A stretch of DNA of 64,000 bases, from assembly GCF_026151205.1 (NCBI RefSeq), contig NC_087081.1, forward strand, positions 11,967,113-12,031,112, given 5' to 3'. The position numbers and the translations under genes are program-made. The notes below the pieces were generated by a model. The model saw only the letters and a list, made by a program, of their open reading frames with translations, did not search any database and had not been told where the DNA came from. The number at the start of each line of letters is the position of its first letter. Position 1 is the first letter of the stretch. Of this stretch, positions 1 to 10,399 are shown piece by piece. Source of the DNA: Bolinopsis microptera (lineage: Eukaryota; Ctenophora; Tentaculata; Lobata; Bolinopsidae).

Positions 1-530
1 GTACTGTTGCTCATTATGAAATATTTCCAAGAGTGCGGAAGTCCAACAACTAGAAGGGATTCAGCACACATTCACAACAAGAATAGATGGCCAGCAGCAT
101 CTAAAATACTGGCAGAGACTGAAGGCCTTAAATTTGATGTCATTGCAACGGAGGAGAGAACAATATACCATTATCCACATGTGGGAAGTGCTGCACGGCA
201 AGTGCCCAAATGATGTCAACATCCAGTTCTCCGCGACACTCCGACATGGCCAAAAGGCAGTTATCCCCACTCTGAAGAAATCTAGCAGTCAGCCCAACCA
301 AACGCTTAAAGACAATTCGTTTGCAATTATCGGACCTCGATTGTGGAACTAAATCCCACCAAACATGCATACTATCGAAGACCCCCTGCACTTTAAAGAA
401 ATGCTTACGGACCTTTGTGAAATCATTCCCGGATGAGCCTCTGTGGCAGGATACAGCTGTCGAAACTCGTTACTGGATTGGAGTGCAGTAAAGGCAGTGA
501 CCTTGCTGTCTGGGTGGTTAGCAACTCTGA
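1..530 (+). pseudogene. LINE 3' fragment, CR1/jockey-like C-terminus
   Basis: This is the C-terminal end of a non-LTR retrotransposon polyprotein, cut by the window edge. The frame around positions 80-350 reads a stretch with RRREQYTIIHMWEVLHGKCP, then GPRLWN. A nearby frame continues through an FKEML-like segment and ends near NSLLDW. The order (RRERY..IY.WK..., GP.LWN, FK..L, then PDEP...SLLDW) is typical of the region downstream of reverse transcriptase in CR1/jockey-type LINEs. A stop codon directly after GPRLWN (349-351) and a later frame change mean this copy is dead. The upstream RT and endonuclease lie outside the window or are missing. Clade assignment is from memory of the motif pattern and is approximate. 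Confidence 0.7.
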
Positions 531-1440
531 TGACCCGATAGAGGATTCTATGAAGCACACCAAAGTAACCAAAGTAAATAATCTGAGAAGCTGCAACTCT
601 CATTTTTTCAGGACAAACGTGTTTCGAATGGCCAAAAACAATTCAATAAAATTTGGCTCGATCTGGTTATCTAAAGTATCAAATAAATGCGAAATGAACC
701 CTCAAAAATTAAACACGAATATTTTTTGATTTGACAAATTACTCAATTGGGCACTCAGTGACTGAGCTATTAAGGCCAATGTATGGATACTAACTCCCCC
801 CTATATAATCTGAAGTTTGATATTTAAACCTGGTTTTAAGAAGACTCCAATTCAACTGTCAATGGGAAGTGATGTCACTGTCAAACTGCAAACTAGTAGA
901 ATGTTACCAGATACTGTCAATCTGTTGTAAAATTCATAGTCCTAAATTGAAAAGGGTTAAATATTAAGCAAAGATGAGTATAGAACTTCACATAGCTATG
1001 TAATGTGTATACGTGACGCGCTAGTTTCACAAGTAGAATATACAATTGCCGCCTCTTTGCCGCCTTCGGCGGTCGCGCGCTACTGCAAGCAAGAAGGCTC
1101 TGATTAGAGCAAGTATAAAACATTTCTGATCCGATTTTGACCATTGTTAATGATTTGGCCTGGCGCACGCTACTTCGTAGAACTTGCCATCGGGCCATAA
1201 CATTTCGAGAAGAAAGCGCGGCGCGCGCTACTTCGATGAAATTTAGACGAGTAACATCCGTCAAATCCGATTGCATCATAAATATGGATTGTTTTACTGG
1301 GCCGCGCTCATCCTGTCATTCCGCCTAATCTTTATGTTTATGAACATGTTAGCCTGAGGTCCCCAAGTAAGAATTGTTGTGCCGTATACAGATGTTGACT
1401 TGAATTGGATTGAATTAAATTGAGTTGATGTAGCAAAGCT
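531..1440. other. Gene-free repeat-like stretch
   Basis: No open frame here looks coding. The stretch probably includes the untranslated tail of the LINE fragment upstream. Positions 1070-1115 carry one copy of a GC-rich motif, GGTCGCGCGCTACTGCAAGC, followed by a purine-rich tail and an AGAGCAA end. The motif recurs near 1550 (inverted), 5540, 15450 (inverted) and 15885, so it is part of a dispersed repeat family. Confidence 0.5.
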
Positions 1441-1995
1441 TTGTATCACGTTGTGACCCCAACGGTCATTTCACTATAGTAAAAACCCCTGTAGAGTTTC
1501 TACGATACAGGGGAGCCGCGCACTCGTGCGCGGCGGGTCAAGGTTTGCTCTATCCAGAGCCCTTGCGCTTGCAGTAGCGCGCGCCCGCCTTGACTTGTGA
1601 AACAAGCGCGCCCGCAGTGGCGCGAAAGCACATGGTTAGGTGAAGGTCAAGGTATACGGGTCAAGGTATATAAGGTACAGTGGGGTGACATATGTTTTCG
1701 TCACTTCTGAATGCGCGCATTTTAGCGCGCGAGTTTGCGTGCACGTCACGTGATATTGTTAGCAGTGAGTGTAATCACGAGTCTGGAGAATTTGTCTAAT
1801 ACAAGGCCCATACCCTTTGGCGTATCTGTAGTAAATTTTGTGGCGATGTCATATCTATGACTCCACTAAAAATTTTGTCATACGTTGTATGACCCGCCGC
1901 GCACGAAGTGCGCGGCTCCCCCTGTAGCGTCGAAGACGCTACAGTACTATAGTGTACTATAGTGAAGCGGCAGTGGGGGTCACCGCGTGATACAA
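1441..1995. mobile_element. Small palindromic TIR element
   Basis: The stretch starts TTGTATCACG and ends CGTGATACAA. The inverted similarity continues inward: GTGACCCC/GGGGTCAC, then ACTATAGT, then CAGGGG + AGCCGCGCAC near 1510 mirrored at 1895-1930. It has the shape of a small non-autonomous DNA transposon about 555 bp long. Short internal hairpins such as CTGTAGCGTCGAAGACGCTACAG lie next to the right arm. No coding sequence is present, and I could not find a clean target-site duplication, so the exact ends are uncertain. Positions 1670-1715 are also inverted relative to 5288-5325, so part of the interior is a separate older repeat. Confidence 0.6.
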
Positions 1996-2430
1996 TAAAA
2001 ATTGAGGAATGGGGAAGTGTTCACAATATCCAACTTAGCATGGTAAACTTATGCTATCTCTGGCTGGAGATTAACGACTCTAACAGTATTTATTTTAATC
2101 AACTGAGAAACATTTGGTCTTGTTACCTTATCAATTTTATCGAAATCGAACGATGCAGTACAAAGATATTCCGTTTTAAAATTCATGGTAATATTGAAGT
2201 AGAGAAAAGTTCGTCGCTTGCTATTAAAACATGTGCTCCTTCATAAATAGTATCATTATCGTGATCAAACCCCTTATTTATGGGCCTGCCAGTCTCTTCT
2301 GAAGCACGAATGAACTTAATTTCTACTGTCCGAGAAAAGTGCAGAATTTTCTCTAAACACCCATTTTTGAATTTTGTAAATCGGTGGTCCGGAAGCGGAG
2401 TTATGGTTTAATGAAAATTGTTAGTTTAAC
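1996..2430. other. No gene seen
   Basis: This is AT-rich sequence between the palindromic element and the Penelope-like insertion. The short open frame here has no recognisable domain and no repeat partner elsewhere in the window. Confidence 0.5.
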
Positions 2431-2554
2431 GCTGTTTGTATTCTGGTGGATTCGTGTAGTGTTTTTGAGTCTCATGATTTGATAGTTCTTTTATTCAAAT
2501 TTCTGATTGTTTCTGAATAGACTCAGTGAAGACAGATTCTAATGGAAATAAATA

Positions 2555-3913
2555 CCTTAGATGCAAAAAATTTAATGCCGAAAAATTTCAGCTAAACTCA
2601 AAACGCGGACGAAATTTTCCGGCATTAAATTTTTCGTCGACGAAATTTTTTAACGACGAAATATTTGGGATGCCTACTTTTTTGGTATTTTTTTGCATCA
2701 TTAAATTTTGAAAGTTAAAATTGAGTACATACGAATTAATTCAACTTCAGTTAATAATCTAATTTGGAATGATTCATATTTCATACAGTATAAGAATTGA
2801 AACATTTCATACCAAAATGATCATACGATCATAATATCGTAATATCATAACATTTCTCGCCATCTAATTCTACATTAAATCCGCGAATGGATCCAGCTTT
2901 CACTGACAAAGTTTTCAGAGGCGGCATCGGTTATTCCTGCTTTGGAAAACCCTTTAATTATGTCGTCTTTTCTAGTTGATAGAAAGTTGTAGGTGTCTAT
3001 GATCCATTCCGGCTCACAATTCCGCCTTTTCACACCAGCAATTGTTTACGTTCAAGTTCATGTCAGTAGAAGCTGTTTTAAAAACTGTTATAGCCAGTCG
3101 TGGCTTTCATGTTTACATGAAATCGACATGGCCGAAGCCGGATCTTAGCGGCAAGCTCAAAGACCAAAGTTCAACTGGATAAAGATAACAATGACGACCC
3201 TTTTACGGTAGCTGTTATTAAGATCAATAACACGAAAGATAAATCAGCAGCTGGAGAAGTGGTGGGACACTTTCCGAGAGAAATAAGCAGGCATGTTCAT
3301 TTCTTCATAAAGTTAGGCGGGAAAGTCGATGTATCTGTTTATGATGTTAAATTGCATAAAAGTTTGACAGCCTTGAAAGGTCTTGAAATACTACTGAATG
3401 CGTCGTTCAAAATCTCTGGGGCGAAAAAATTCGCAGTACTCGAGAGGCTTAAAGATCACATAGAGAGCAACTATAAAACACCTGTTAGAATTGTTGGAGC
3501 AGAAGAGGACGCAGAAAACAACTCTTCGGATAAAGCTGATGAAATGGAGGCAGGAGCGAAGGTAGACAGCAATTCTTCCAACCACGCTACAGTATCAGGA
3601 GCAGAAGCAGCGAGCAGTTGATTGGACAAAGCTATTAATGAAGGAGTAGTAGTCAGAAATTCCCCGGACAAAGTTGATAAGGTTGTCTACTACCAAATTT
3701 CTAACGATAGTAGCTCCGACTGTTCTGATTTAGAAGTAATTTTTGATTAATTTATTTTGAAATATTTGTTTTATTGGTTTCCTAAATGTCTAAATTTGAC
3801 AAAATAGGACGAAATTTTTCGCAGACGAAAAGTTTTGTGAGCAATTGACGAAATTTTTCGGACGAAATATTTCGGAATAGTTTTTTTCGCGACGAAATTT
3901 TTTGCACCTAAGG
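2555..3913. mobile_element. TA-flanked DNA transposon with CCTTAG ends
   Basis: The ends are CCTTAGATGCAAAAAATTT (left) and its near mirror AAATTTTTTGCACCTAAGG (right). The flanking TA at 2553-2554 is repeated at 3914-3915, and the interrupted Penelope arm reads continuously across the insertion. Subterminal sequence is rich in GACGAAATTTTTC-like words in inverted orientation. TA duplications point to the Tc1/mariner/pogo-like cut-and-paste group. No DDE transposase is visible. The only gene is a HIRAN-like ORF (3060-3750), so the copy is probably non-autonomous and carries a gene of unknown use. Confidence 0.75.
3060..3750 (+). pseudogene. HIRAN-like small protein carried in a transposon (broken)
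   Basis: An ATG at 3060 opens a frame that includes EAVLKTVIASRGFHVYMKS. The homologous reading then shifts frame near 3170-3180 and continues through VVGHFPREISRHVHFFIK (from about 3258) and GGKVDVSV, then GLEI. The core VGH.PREIS....F...GG.V...V...GLEI resembles the HIRAN fold of SNF2-type helicases, which binds DNA ends. This is a family resemblance by eye, not a search result. The C-terminal part is acidic and Ser-rich. A TGA at 3619-3621 interrupts it, but the same frame stays open to a TAA at 3748-3750 (ending SDCSDLEVIFD). One frameshift and one in-frame stop mean this copy is probably dead. It sits inside the TA-flanked element at 2555-3913, so it is likely transposon cargo rather than a host gene. 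Confidence 0.5.
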
Positions 3914-3915
3914 TA

Positions 3916-5205
3916 GCTGAATAACGTATCGACATTTCTACGTCATACTCATATTCTGAAATAGTATTAATTCAATTATAACGATCAATATTCACATTAA
4001 AAATTTGACGACGAAATTCATTTCAAACAAAATATATAACTGTAAAATAGTTATCAACCGTAAATAGTTTTTAACGAAATCGGAGCAAATATGAACATAA
4101 AACTGACAACATTTATCAAATAGGGCTCATCTGAAAATTAACGAATAGCGTGACGTTATACAGGAGATAAAAGATTAAAAGAGATAAAAGAATTAAACGA
4201 GAATATTACTATTTACACGTCACTCAACTAAAAACTGTGTTAGATTGTTCAACTCTGTTTTATCGTTGAGTGTTGGTTTATTTTCAACTAAAAATCGGGC
4301 TTCTTTAATCTTTCTGTTGATGAGTGATGTTCCTCTATCTACGATTTGAAGTTTAAACTACCCTATGTCAACGAAGCTACTAGTCGCAAATACAGAGATG
4401 CTGTCAGACATAGTGGACTCCCCATCAAAATTGTCGAGAAACCTGGACGGAAACTGAAGGATCTCCTTACAGACTCCAGACCCCTTGACAAGAAATCCTG
4501 TACAACATCAAACTGCAGAACATGCGCAGCTTTAACCGATGGAGAATGCACCACAACTAATACCGTCTACCACATCACTTGCGCGCGAAGTAGACAATTG
4601 TACCGAGAACTATGGTGGGGAAACATACAGACCGATCAAGTGCAGGTTCGACGAGCATTACCGTAGTGCGGCAAATCCAACAGCAAAATCTTACGAAGAT
4701 AAGCCACTAGCAAAGCACTACAGGGAAAGTCACCCTCAGCACAAAGGCCCCCCAAAACTTAAACTTCAAATCGTAGATAGAGGAACATCACTCATCAACA
4801 GAAAGATTAAAGAAGCCCGATTTTTAGTTGAAAATAAACCAACACTCAACGATAAAACAGAGTTGAACAATCTAACACAGTTTTTAGTTGAGTGACGTGT
4901 AAATAGTAATATTCTCGTTTAATTCTTTTATCTCTTTTAATCTTTTATCTCCTGTATAACGTCACGCTATTCGTTAATTTTCAGATGAGCCCTATTTGAT
5001 AAATGTTGTCAGTTTTATGTTCATATTTGCTCCGATTTCGTTAAAAACTATTTACGGTTGATAACTATTTTACAGTTATATATTTTGTTTGAAATAAATT
5101 TCGTCGTCAAATTTTTAATGTGAATATTGATCGTTATAATTGAATTAATACTATTTCAGAATATGAGTATGACGTAGAAATGTCGATACGTTATTCAGCT
5201 ATTTA
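3916..5205. repeat. Long inverted repeat of the Penelope 3' region
   Basis: Left arm 3916-4355 and right arm about 4763-5205 are near-perfect reverse complements. For example, the left arm reads AGCTGAATAACGTATCGACA and the right arm reads TGTCGATACGTTATTCAGCT. The spacer of about 400 bp holds most of the GIY-YIG coding region, and the right arm holds the last codons and the 3' UTR. Such a structure would extrude as a large hairpin and could be lost or shortened by recombination. Confidence 0.85.
4346..4895 (+). pseudogene. Penelope-like element, GIY-YIG endonuclease end
   Basis: This is the C-terminal endonuclease portion of a Penelope-like polyprotein. Recognisable pieces are a Cys-rich lead-in (KKSCTTSNCRTCAALTDGEC), VYHITC, then ENYGGETYRPIKCRFDEHYR, NPTAKSYEDKPLAKHY, and a terminal segment with DRGTSLINRKIKEARFLVE. 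In Penelope elements the GIY-YIG domain follows the reverse transcriptase and nicks the target; the arrangement CxxC, YxGET.RP...RF.EH, then RKIKEA is characteristic. The copy is 5'-truncated (no RT here) and broken, with its coding pieces in two overlapping frames. It belongs to the insertion bounded by the 12-bp duplications at 2431 and 5268. Confidence 0.75.
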
Positions 5206-5279
5206 TTTCCATTAGAATCTGTCTTCACTGAGTCTATTCAGAAACAATCAGAAATTTGAATAAAAGAGCTGTTTGTATT

Positions 5280-6850
5280 GTCATTATCAGAAGTGACGAA
5301 AACATATGTCACCCCACTGTATAACAAGGGTTAACGTGACGTTCGAATCGAGCGCATACCTAGATTCCATGACTATTTCTCACCTAGATTGCTTCACTAT
5401 TTTTTGCGCATTCAGACATCAAAAATTAACGGGTGATACTTGTAAAATATTTGTTCCGTATATTGGACCCGTGGACCGTCGACGAGTCCAACTCGTCGCG
5501 CGTCCTGGTAGGTTACATATAGCCATGTGTATACGCGTACTGCGGTCGCGCGCTACTGCAAGCGAGAGGGCTTTGGTTAGAGCAACTGGTAGGTTCTAAA
5601 CCTACAAATCAAAAAACGCGCTGAAACGGTAATATGATTCATTTTCATTTAGATTCTTTATTCACCAATTGTGGTAATGTAGTATAATTGTATGGATGTC
5701 GGATGATATTAATTTATATCCTTGATTACCATTACTAAGTTTAACTCTTATCTTGGGTACGTTGGTGAACTCTGCTGTAATATTACGGTATCAACATTAC
5801 ATGACATGCCACACGGATCATCCATAGTTGTCAGGTCACCCGCAAGATAGTCAATATGTCATCTAAGCCTTTATCTCTTGCCCGCATAGGAGCTCTTCCA
5901 ATGGGGCGGCCCGTCAAGCTCTTTAAAATGCAACACGGTGTGACAAGTGAACTTAGTGTACTCATCCACTCATCACACCTATTTATTGAAATTTGTTATC
6001 ACATCACACATGTATAGCTTCTCGCTCACTATAGCACCCTACAAATGCACCCTGGCCCACTTAAGAAGACCTATAGTTCTACCATTGTGTGACAGCTGGT
6101 AACGGCTGTTACTAGGTAACTATCAAAATCAAGATCCTTATCCTTATCTTCTAGTCACAACTGAAGCGGCTCAACTACCTCACGGACATTGACAGCCCTG
6201 GTACAGGCGTTCGAGCAGCTTCTTCGACGCGGAGAGCTGCAAGATATTACCACTATCAATGTATCACGTACCTTGTCAGCCGCTTCAAGTACATTATCAC
6301 AAATCATTGTCACATGATCATTCAAGCACGTGGGTCACATGATCACCCACGCGACTATATACATCTTTTGATGCACAGAATATAGCAGAGTTCAGCACCA
6401 CAATCCCGATCTGTATTGCCAGCTCTCATATGAGTGACTGTCATAAAGTTAGTTATAAGTTAGTTATAAGTTAGTTGTAAGTTAGTTATGAGTTAGGAAA
6501 GATATTGATGTATATTATTCATTGTAGTCCACTCTCTGTAACTAATAGTGTCTCCCGTATTTATTCTACGGGTTACTTTAACCAACAATTTTAGTGTCTT
6601 TATTTTGTAACCCTTAGCATTAGGAATGGCCGTTTGGCACATGGCTTAGAATCAAGTATAAGTAATTAAATGATGTCACAAATACTAACCTCAAGGTTAC
6701 AGTCCTAAGTAAATCTTAATCAATCAAGTAGCTAGACGTGAACATTAATAATTATCAATCAATTATCCTAGTACGGCTCCCTCCCTTACTCCCTAGCGTA
6801 TTGATGAGGTTAGCTCGAACCCGGAGTCATTTATATTAACTGCAGTCTTT
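5280..6850. other. Gene-free region with dispersed-repeat pieces
   Basis: Positions 5288-5325 are inverted relative to 1670-1715. Positions 5430-5600 share a block with the core of the palindrome at 15590-15700 (ACGGGTGATAC, TCGACGAGTCCAACTCGTCG) and include a copy of the GGTCGCGCGCTACTGCAAGC motif at 5543. Between 5640 and 6850 I see no coding frame. Short tandem GTTAGTTATAA words occur at 6448-6495. The stretch 6090-6580 has a vaguely promoter/LTR-like look but no supportable ends. Confidence 0.4.
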
Positions 6851-6852
6851 AA

Positions 6853-7487
6853 TAGTTTTAAGTTCAACGTACAATTTTTATTTTTACATTTTATTTTTAC
6901 GAAAACCTACTATTTATTGTCACTAAAACAATAGCATATAATATAAGCATCTCAATACTCAATACTCAATATATTACATTTGCAGCAACCGACCGCAATA
7001 CAGAACAGTTTTAAGTTCAACGTACAATTTTTATTTTTACATTTTTTTGTTACAAAAACCTACTAGTACTATTTATTGTTACTAAAACAATAGCATATAA
7101 TATAAGCATCTCAATACTCAACACTCAATATATTACATTACAGCAGCCGACCGCAATACAGAACAGTTTTAAGTTCAACGTACAATTTTTGTTTTTACAT
7201 TTTTTTGTTACGAAAACCTACTAGTACTAGTACTATTTATTGTTACTAAAACAATAGCATATAATATAAGCATCTCAATACTCAACACTCAATATATTAC
7301 ATTACAGCAGCCGACCGCAATACAGAACAGTTTTAAGTTCAACGTACAATTTTTATTTTTACATTTTTTTGTTGCGAAAACCTACTAGTACTATTTATTG
7401 TTACTAAAACAATAGCATATAATATAAGCATCTCAATACTCAACACTCAATATATTACATTACAGCAGCCAACCGCAGTATAGAATT
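6853..7487. repeat. Satellite array, about 155-164-bp unit, four copies
   Basis: Units start at AGTTTTAAGTTCAACGTACA near 6853, 7007, 7165 and 7329. Each contains ACTAAAACAATAGCATATAA and ends near CAGC(A/C)(A/G)CCGACCGCAATACAG. Differences are few and include variation in the number of CTAGTA words, which explains the changing unit length. No coding sequence. Confidence 0.9.
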
Positions 7488-8384
7488 GAACCTTTTTAAG
7501 TTCAAAAATTTATTATCAAATTTACTTACTTAGTTTTATCATTTGTTGCTACTATATGGACACGTTCATTGAAGTTTGAGGATATTGGTAAATATTAGTG
7601 ACCCTACTAAATGGCACGATGATGTAAAATGTGTCACACTATAAAACTATATAAACCCTTAATGGTTAGGATAATCGTTTCATCCTCTAGATAAACTTTG
7701 TCGCATAACGATATCTTTATCAGACGATAAGATATCGCTTAAATGCGGCCGGCAGTGAGTTGTAAACTTTGTCACACTATAAAAATGTGACAGAGTTTAT
7801 ATGGACCCCTTATTGCCGTGTTTGACCAAATTTTCGAATTTCAAATTTATAGGATAGTTGCATATGACTATTATCTACATATTTAGCTACTTTTTTCGTT
7901 AAATGGTAGCACCATGTAAACTCCGTCACACATTTAAGAAATTTATATGAGGGATGTTTATGACATCCTGACAAGAAATGCCGAATAGTCTAACATTATA
8001 TTGTGAGCTGAATGTGTTTGGAATTGTTCACATATTTCATTGTTATAGGCAAATACAAATACAGAAGGCAGAAATAGGTAAATTTAGTCACATAAATTTG
8101 TATGATATCTCAACATGTGTGAAATTGAGTAAATATTAGTATACCAACTTAGACACCCTATATTACGTACTATGGATCAATTAACAATATTTCAACCATA
8201 CGCCGGTCATATAAATTATTATATGGCAGTGATATGTTAACATTGGCAAAATTTCAACACCTGAACAGGGTAAAAATTTGTAAATTTCGTCACAAAAAAA
8301 ATATTATAACTTTATTTGCTCCGTGTTGGCAAAATAACTAATTTATCGACATAGTGATGGTGATAAAGTAACATTATATACTAA

Positions 8385-9060
8385 TTGAGGTATGATTCTT
8401 CAAAATAGGGGCAAGAAATGTAAATTTCGTCACATCAGCCATAGCATTAGTTAGATAGATTTTCTTTCATATCAACTGACCTTATTATAGCTAGAATGGA
8501 TTTATACAGGAAATATAGAAACCCATGCCCATTTTTCATCACATTGAAATTATACTGTTGGGGCAGGAAAAGTAAATTTCGTCACATTTCGGTAAATTAG
8601 TGATATCAAACTCAGCATTGTTAAACTTGGGTTCTGATTTGCTGAAAAATAACCAACCAATAATTCCTGGAAGAAAATTGAATTTTAACTGAGGTATGGT
8701 TCTTTAAAATAGGGGCAAGAAATGTAAATTTTGTCACATACGTAATTTTAAAATTTAGATAGATTTTATTTCCTACCAATAGTCCTTATTATAGTCGGAA
8801 TGGATTTATACAAGAAATGTAGAAACCCATGCCAATTTTTCATCACATTGAAATTATACTGTTGGGGCAGGAACAGTAAATTTCGTCACATTTCAGTAAC
8901 TTAGTAAAATTAAACTCAGCATTGTTAAACTTGAGTTCTATTTTGCTAAACAATAACCAACCTATAATTCCTGGAAGAACATTGAATTCTAACCGAGGTA
9001 TGGTTCTTCAAAATAGGGTCAAGAAATGTAAATTTCGTCACATACGAGTACGTCATTGTA
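8385..9060. repeat. Internal tandem repeat, about 300 bp, with a motif every 150 bp
   Basis: The segment starting GAGGTATG(A/G)TTCTT and running through AAAATAGGGGCAAGAAATG recurs at about 8388, 8692 and 8997. Within each unit two GTAAATTTCGTCACAT-like motifs lie about 150 bp apart (8424, 8573, 8724, 8878, 9029). The same array is seen in reverse complement at 16975-17950 in the second element copy. Confidence 0.85.
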
Positions 9061-9220
9061 AAATTTAGATACAATTTCTTTCACGTGAACAGTCCTAATT
9101 ACAGTCCGAAATGATTAATACAGAGATACAGGAAATATAAAAACCCCTGCCCATTTTATAATGTATGTAATATGTTAATCACAGACTATTTCATTCTATA
9201 ATCATTGCTTCCAAATTTAA

Positions 9221-9432
9221 CCTATTTATGATGTCGTATCATTTTGTGACGATGTTTACATCAACTGCCCTATACTTGAATCAACTGTATCCGTGTATCG
9301 TCCTTATATAGAGTTTTCCCGCAAAATGTAACCTATTTACGATGTCGTATCATTTTGTGAGGATGTTTACAACAACTGCCCTATACTTGAATCCACTGTA
9401 TCCGTGTATCGTCCTTATATAGAGTTTTCCCG
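9221..9432. repeat. Direct tandem duplication, 111-bp unit
   Basis: CCTATTTATGATGTCGTATC at 9221 recurs at 9332 with one early change. Both units run through TGTATCCGTGTATCGTCCTT to GAGTTTTCCCGC. It lies in the right part of the TIR element. Confidence 0.9.
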
Positions 9433-10118
9433 CCTTCCACACCAAAATCAGACATAAATGATTTCGGAAATTCACCCAGAATTTCAAATTCCATTATATA
9501 ATGTGACAGAATTTCCATCATTTCCCAATAACCAAGTGCATGTATTAGCTAACTTTTCAAAACAACATATTTTAGGGCTATGATTGGCAGAAGAACCATC
9601 AAATAATGAGTTGAAAGGGTTTTGAGGACACCTCACAGTAGAAAAGAGGTCTCGTATTCTGAGTGTGACAAAGTTTACGAAATATTGCCTTAAAGCCGTT
9701 CGATCCGTGCCCTTTAACCAATGTTGTATCATAATTGTTAGATTGACCTAATCTACTATATTTCAGACCAAGGAATGATAATTGGGCAGCTATGGTAAAC
9801 AATGTCACAAAAATGTGACATTTTTTACATTATAGTGCCTAAAAGCACTACATTTTATTTCTGAGCAGTGCATATGGGAGTATGGGTCACGTGGCTAATG
9901 TTCAGAACTTATGAACACGCTAGATTAATAGATGCTAAAATTAAGCCACTATCGTCGAAAACGCTATTTTAGAAATTTACCAATATTCTCAAACTTCAAT
10001 GAACGTGTCCATATACTAGCGGGTTCAAAGGACAATAGACGGCGCGGAACTTATTGACATTTTGATCTCAGAAAAATATTGTATTACTCTTCTATTATGT
10101 TGTCCTTTCAATAAAGTT

Positions 10119-10142
10119 GGGGGGGGGGGGGGGGGGGGGGGG
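10119..10142 (+). repeat. Poly-G tract (24 G)
   Basis: An uninterrupted run of 24 G lies just outside the right end of the TIR element. The length given is what the assembly shows, and such runs are error-prone. It could form a G-quadruplex. Confidence 0.9.
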
Positions 10143-10399
10143 CCAAATTCTAAATATTTTTTGGCCTAAATTTTTTGGCGCTTCACGCCAATGCCTGAAT
10201 TTCGAGGGTAAGGAAAAAGGAAATTGCAGCATGTGCGGTATCACGATTTTTCACTTTTGCCGCGACAAATCGCATTTTCCTTTAAATCTGAGGACCAAAT
10301 TCGCGTATTTTCCTTCATATCTGTGGGCCAAATATCACGTTTTCTATAATTAGTATATGAAACCAATCAGTATCACATCCACAACCTTCTGCATGTAGG

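Larger units (their letters stand above)
2431..5279 (+). mobile_element. Penelope-like retroelement insertion, palindromic, with 12-bp target duplication
   Basis: The 12 bases GCTGTTTGTATT occur directly at 2431-2442 and again at 5268-5279 and bracket the insertion (2443-5267). Inside, the right half reads in sense as the end of a Penelope-like (PLE) ORF with its 3' untranslated region. The left half is an inverted copy of that same 3' region, giving a head-to-head structure. PLEs are known for 5'-truncated copies with inverted or tandem terminal repeats and variable target duplications, which this fits. A TA-flanked DNA transposon (2555-3913) later landed in the left arm. The element is broken and 5'-truncated. 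A tail-only relative with its own 12-bp duplication lies at 45973-46288. Confidence 0.8.
7554..10014. mobile_element. GTCACA-rich TIR element, copy 1
   Basis: The ends are ATATGGACACGTTCATT (7554) and its mirror at 10014, each followed inward by GTTTGAGGATATTGGTAAAT-like sequence. The inverted match is about 40 bp. The trinucleotide ACT flanks both ends (7551-7553, 10015-10017), a possible 3-bp target duplication. No coding frame is present. The interior carries about 16 copies of a AAATTTCGTCACA-type motif, in one orientation up to about 9040 and flipped after 9240. A second copy in opposite orientation lies at 13769-18754. It looks like a non-autonomous DNA transposon whose family I do not recognise. 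Confidence 0.75.

Noticed and set aside
4300-4330. Hammerhead-ribozyme-like TGATGAG word near the Penelope repeat
   Set aside because: Penelope elements are known to carry such ribozymes, but the flanking GAAA and stems could not be paired convincingly here.
5336-5360. GTTCGAATCGAGC resembling a tRNA B box
   Set aside because: No A box at the right distance and no cloverleaf can be drawn. Chance match or decayed repeat.
6090-6580. Possible solo LTR (TG...CA-like limits, a TATATA word near 6356)
   Set aside because: No matching target duplication, no second copy in the window, and no associated coding remnant. The ends are not supportable.
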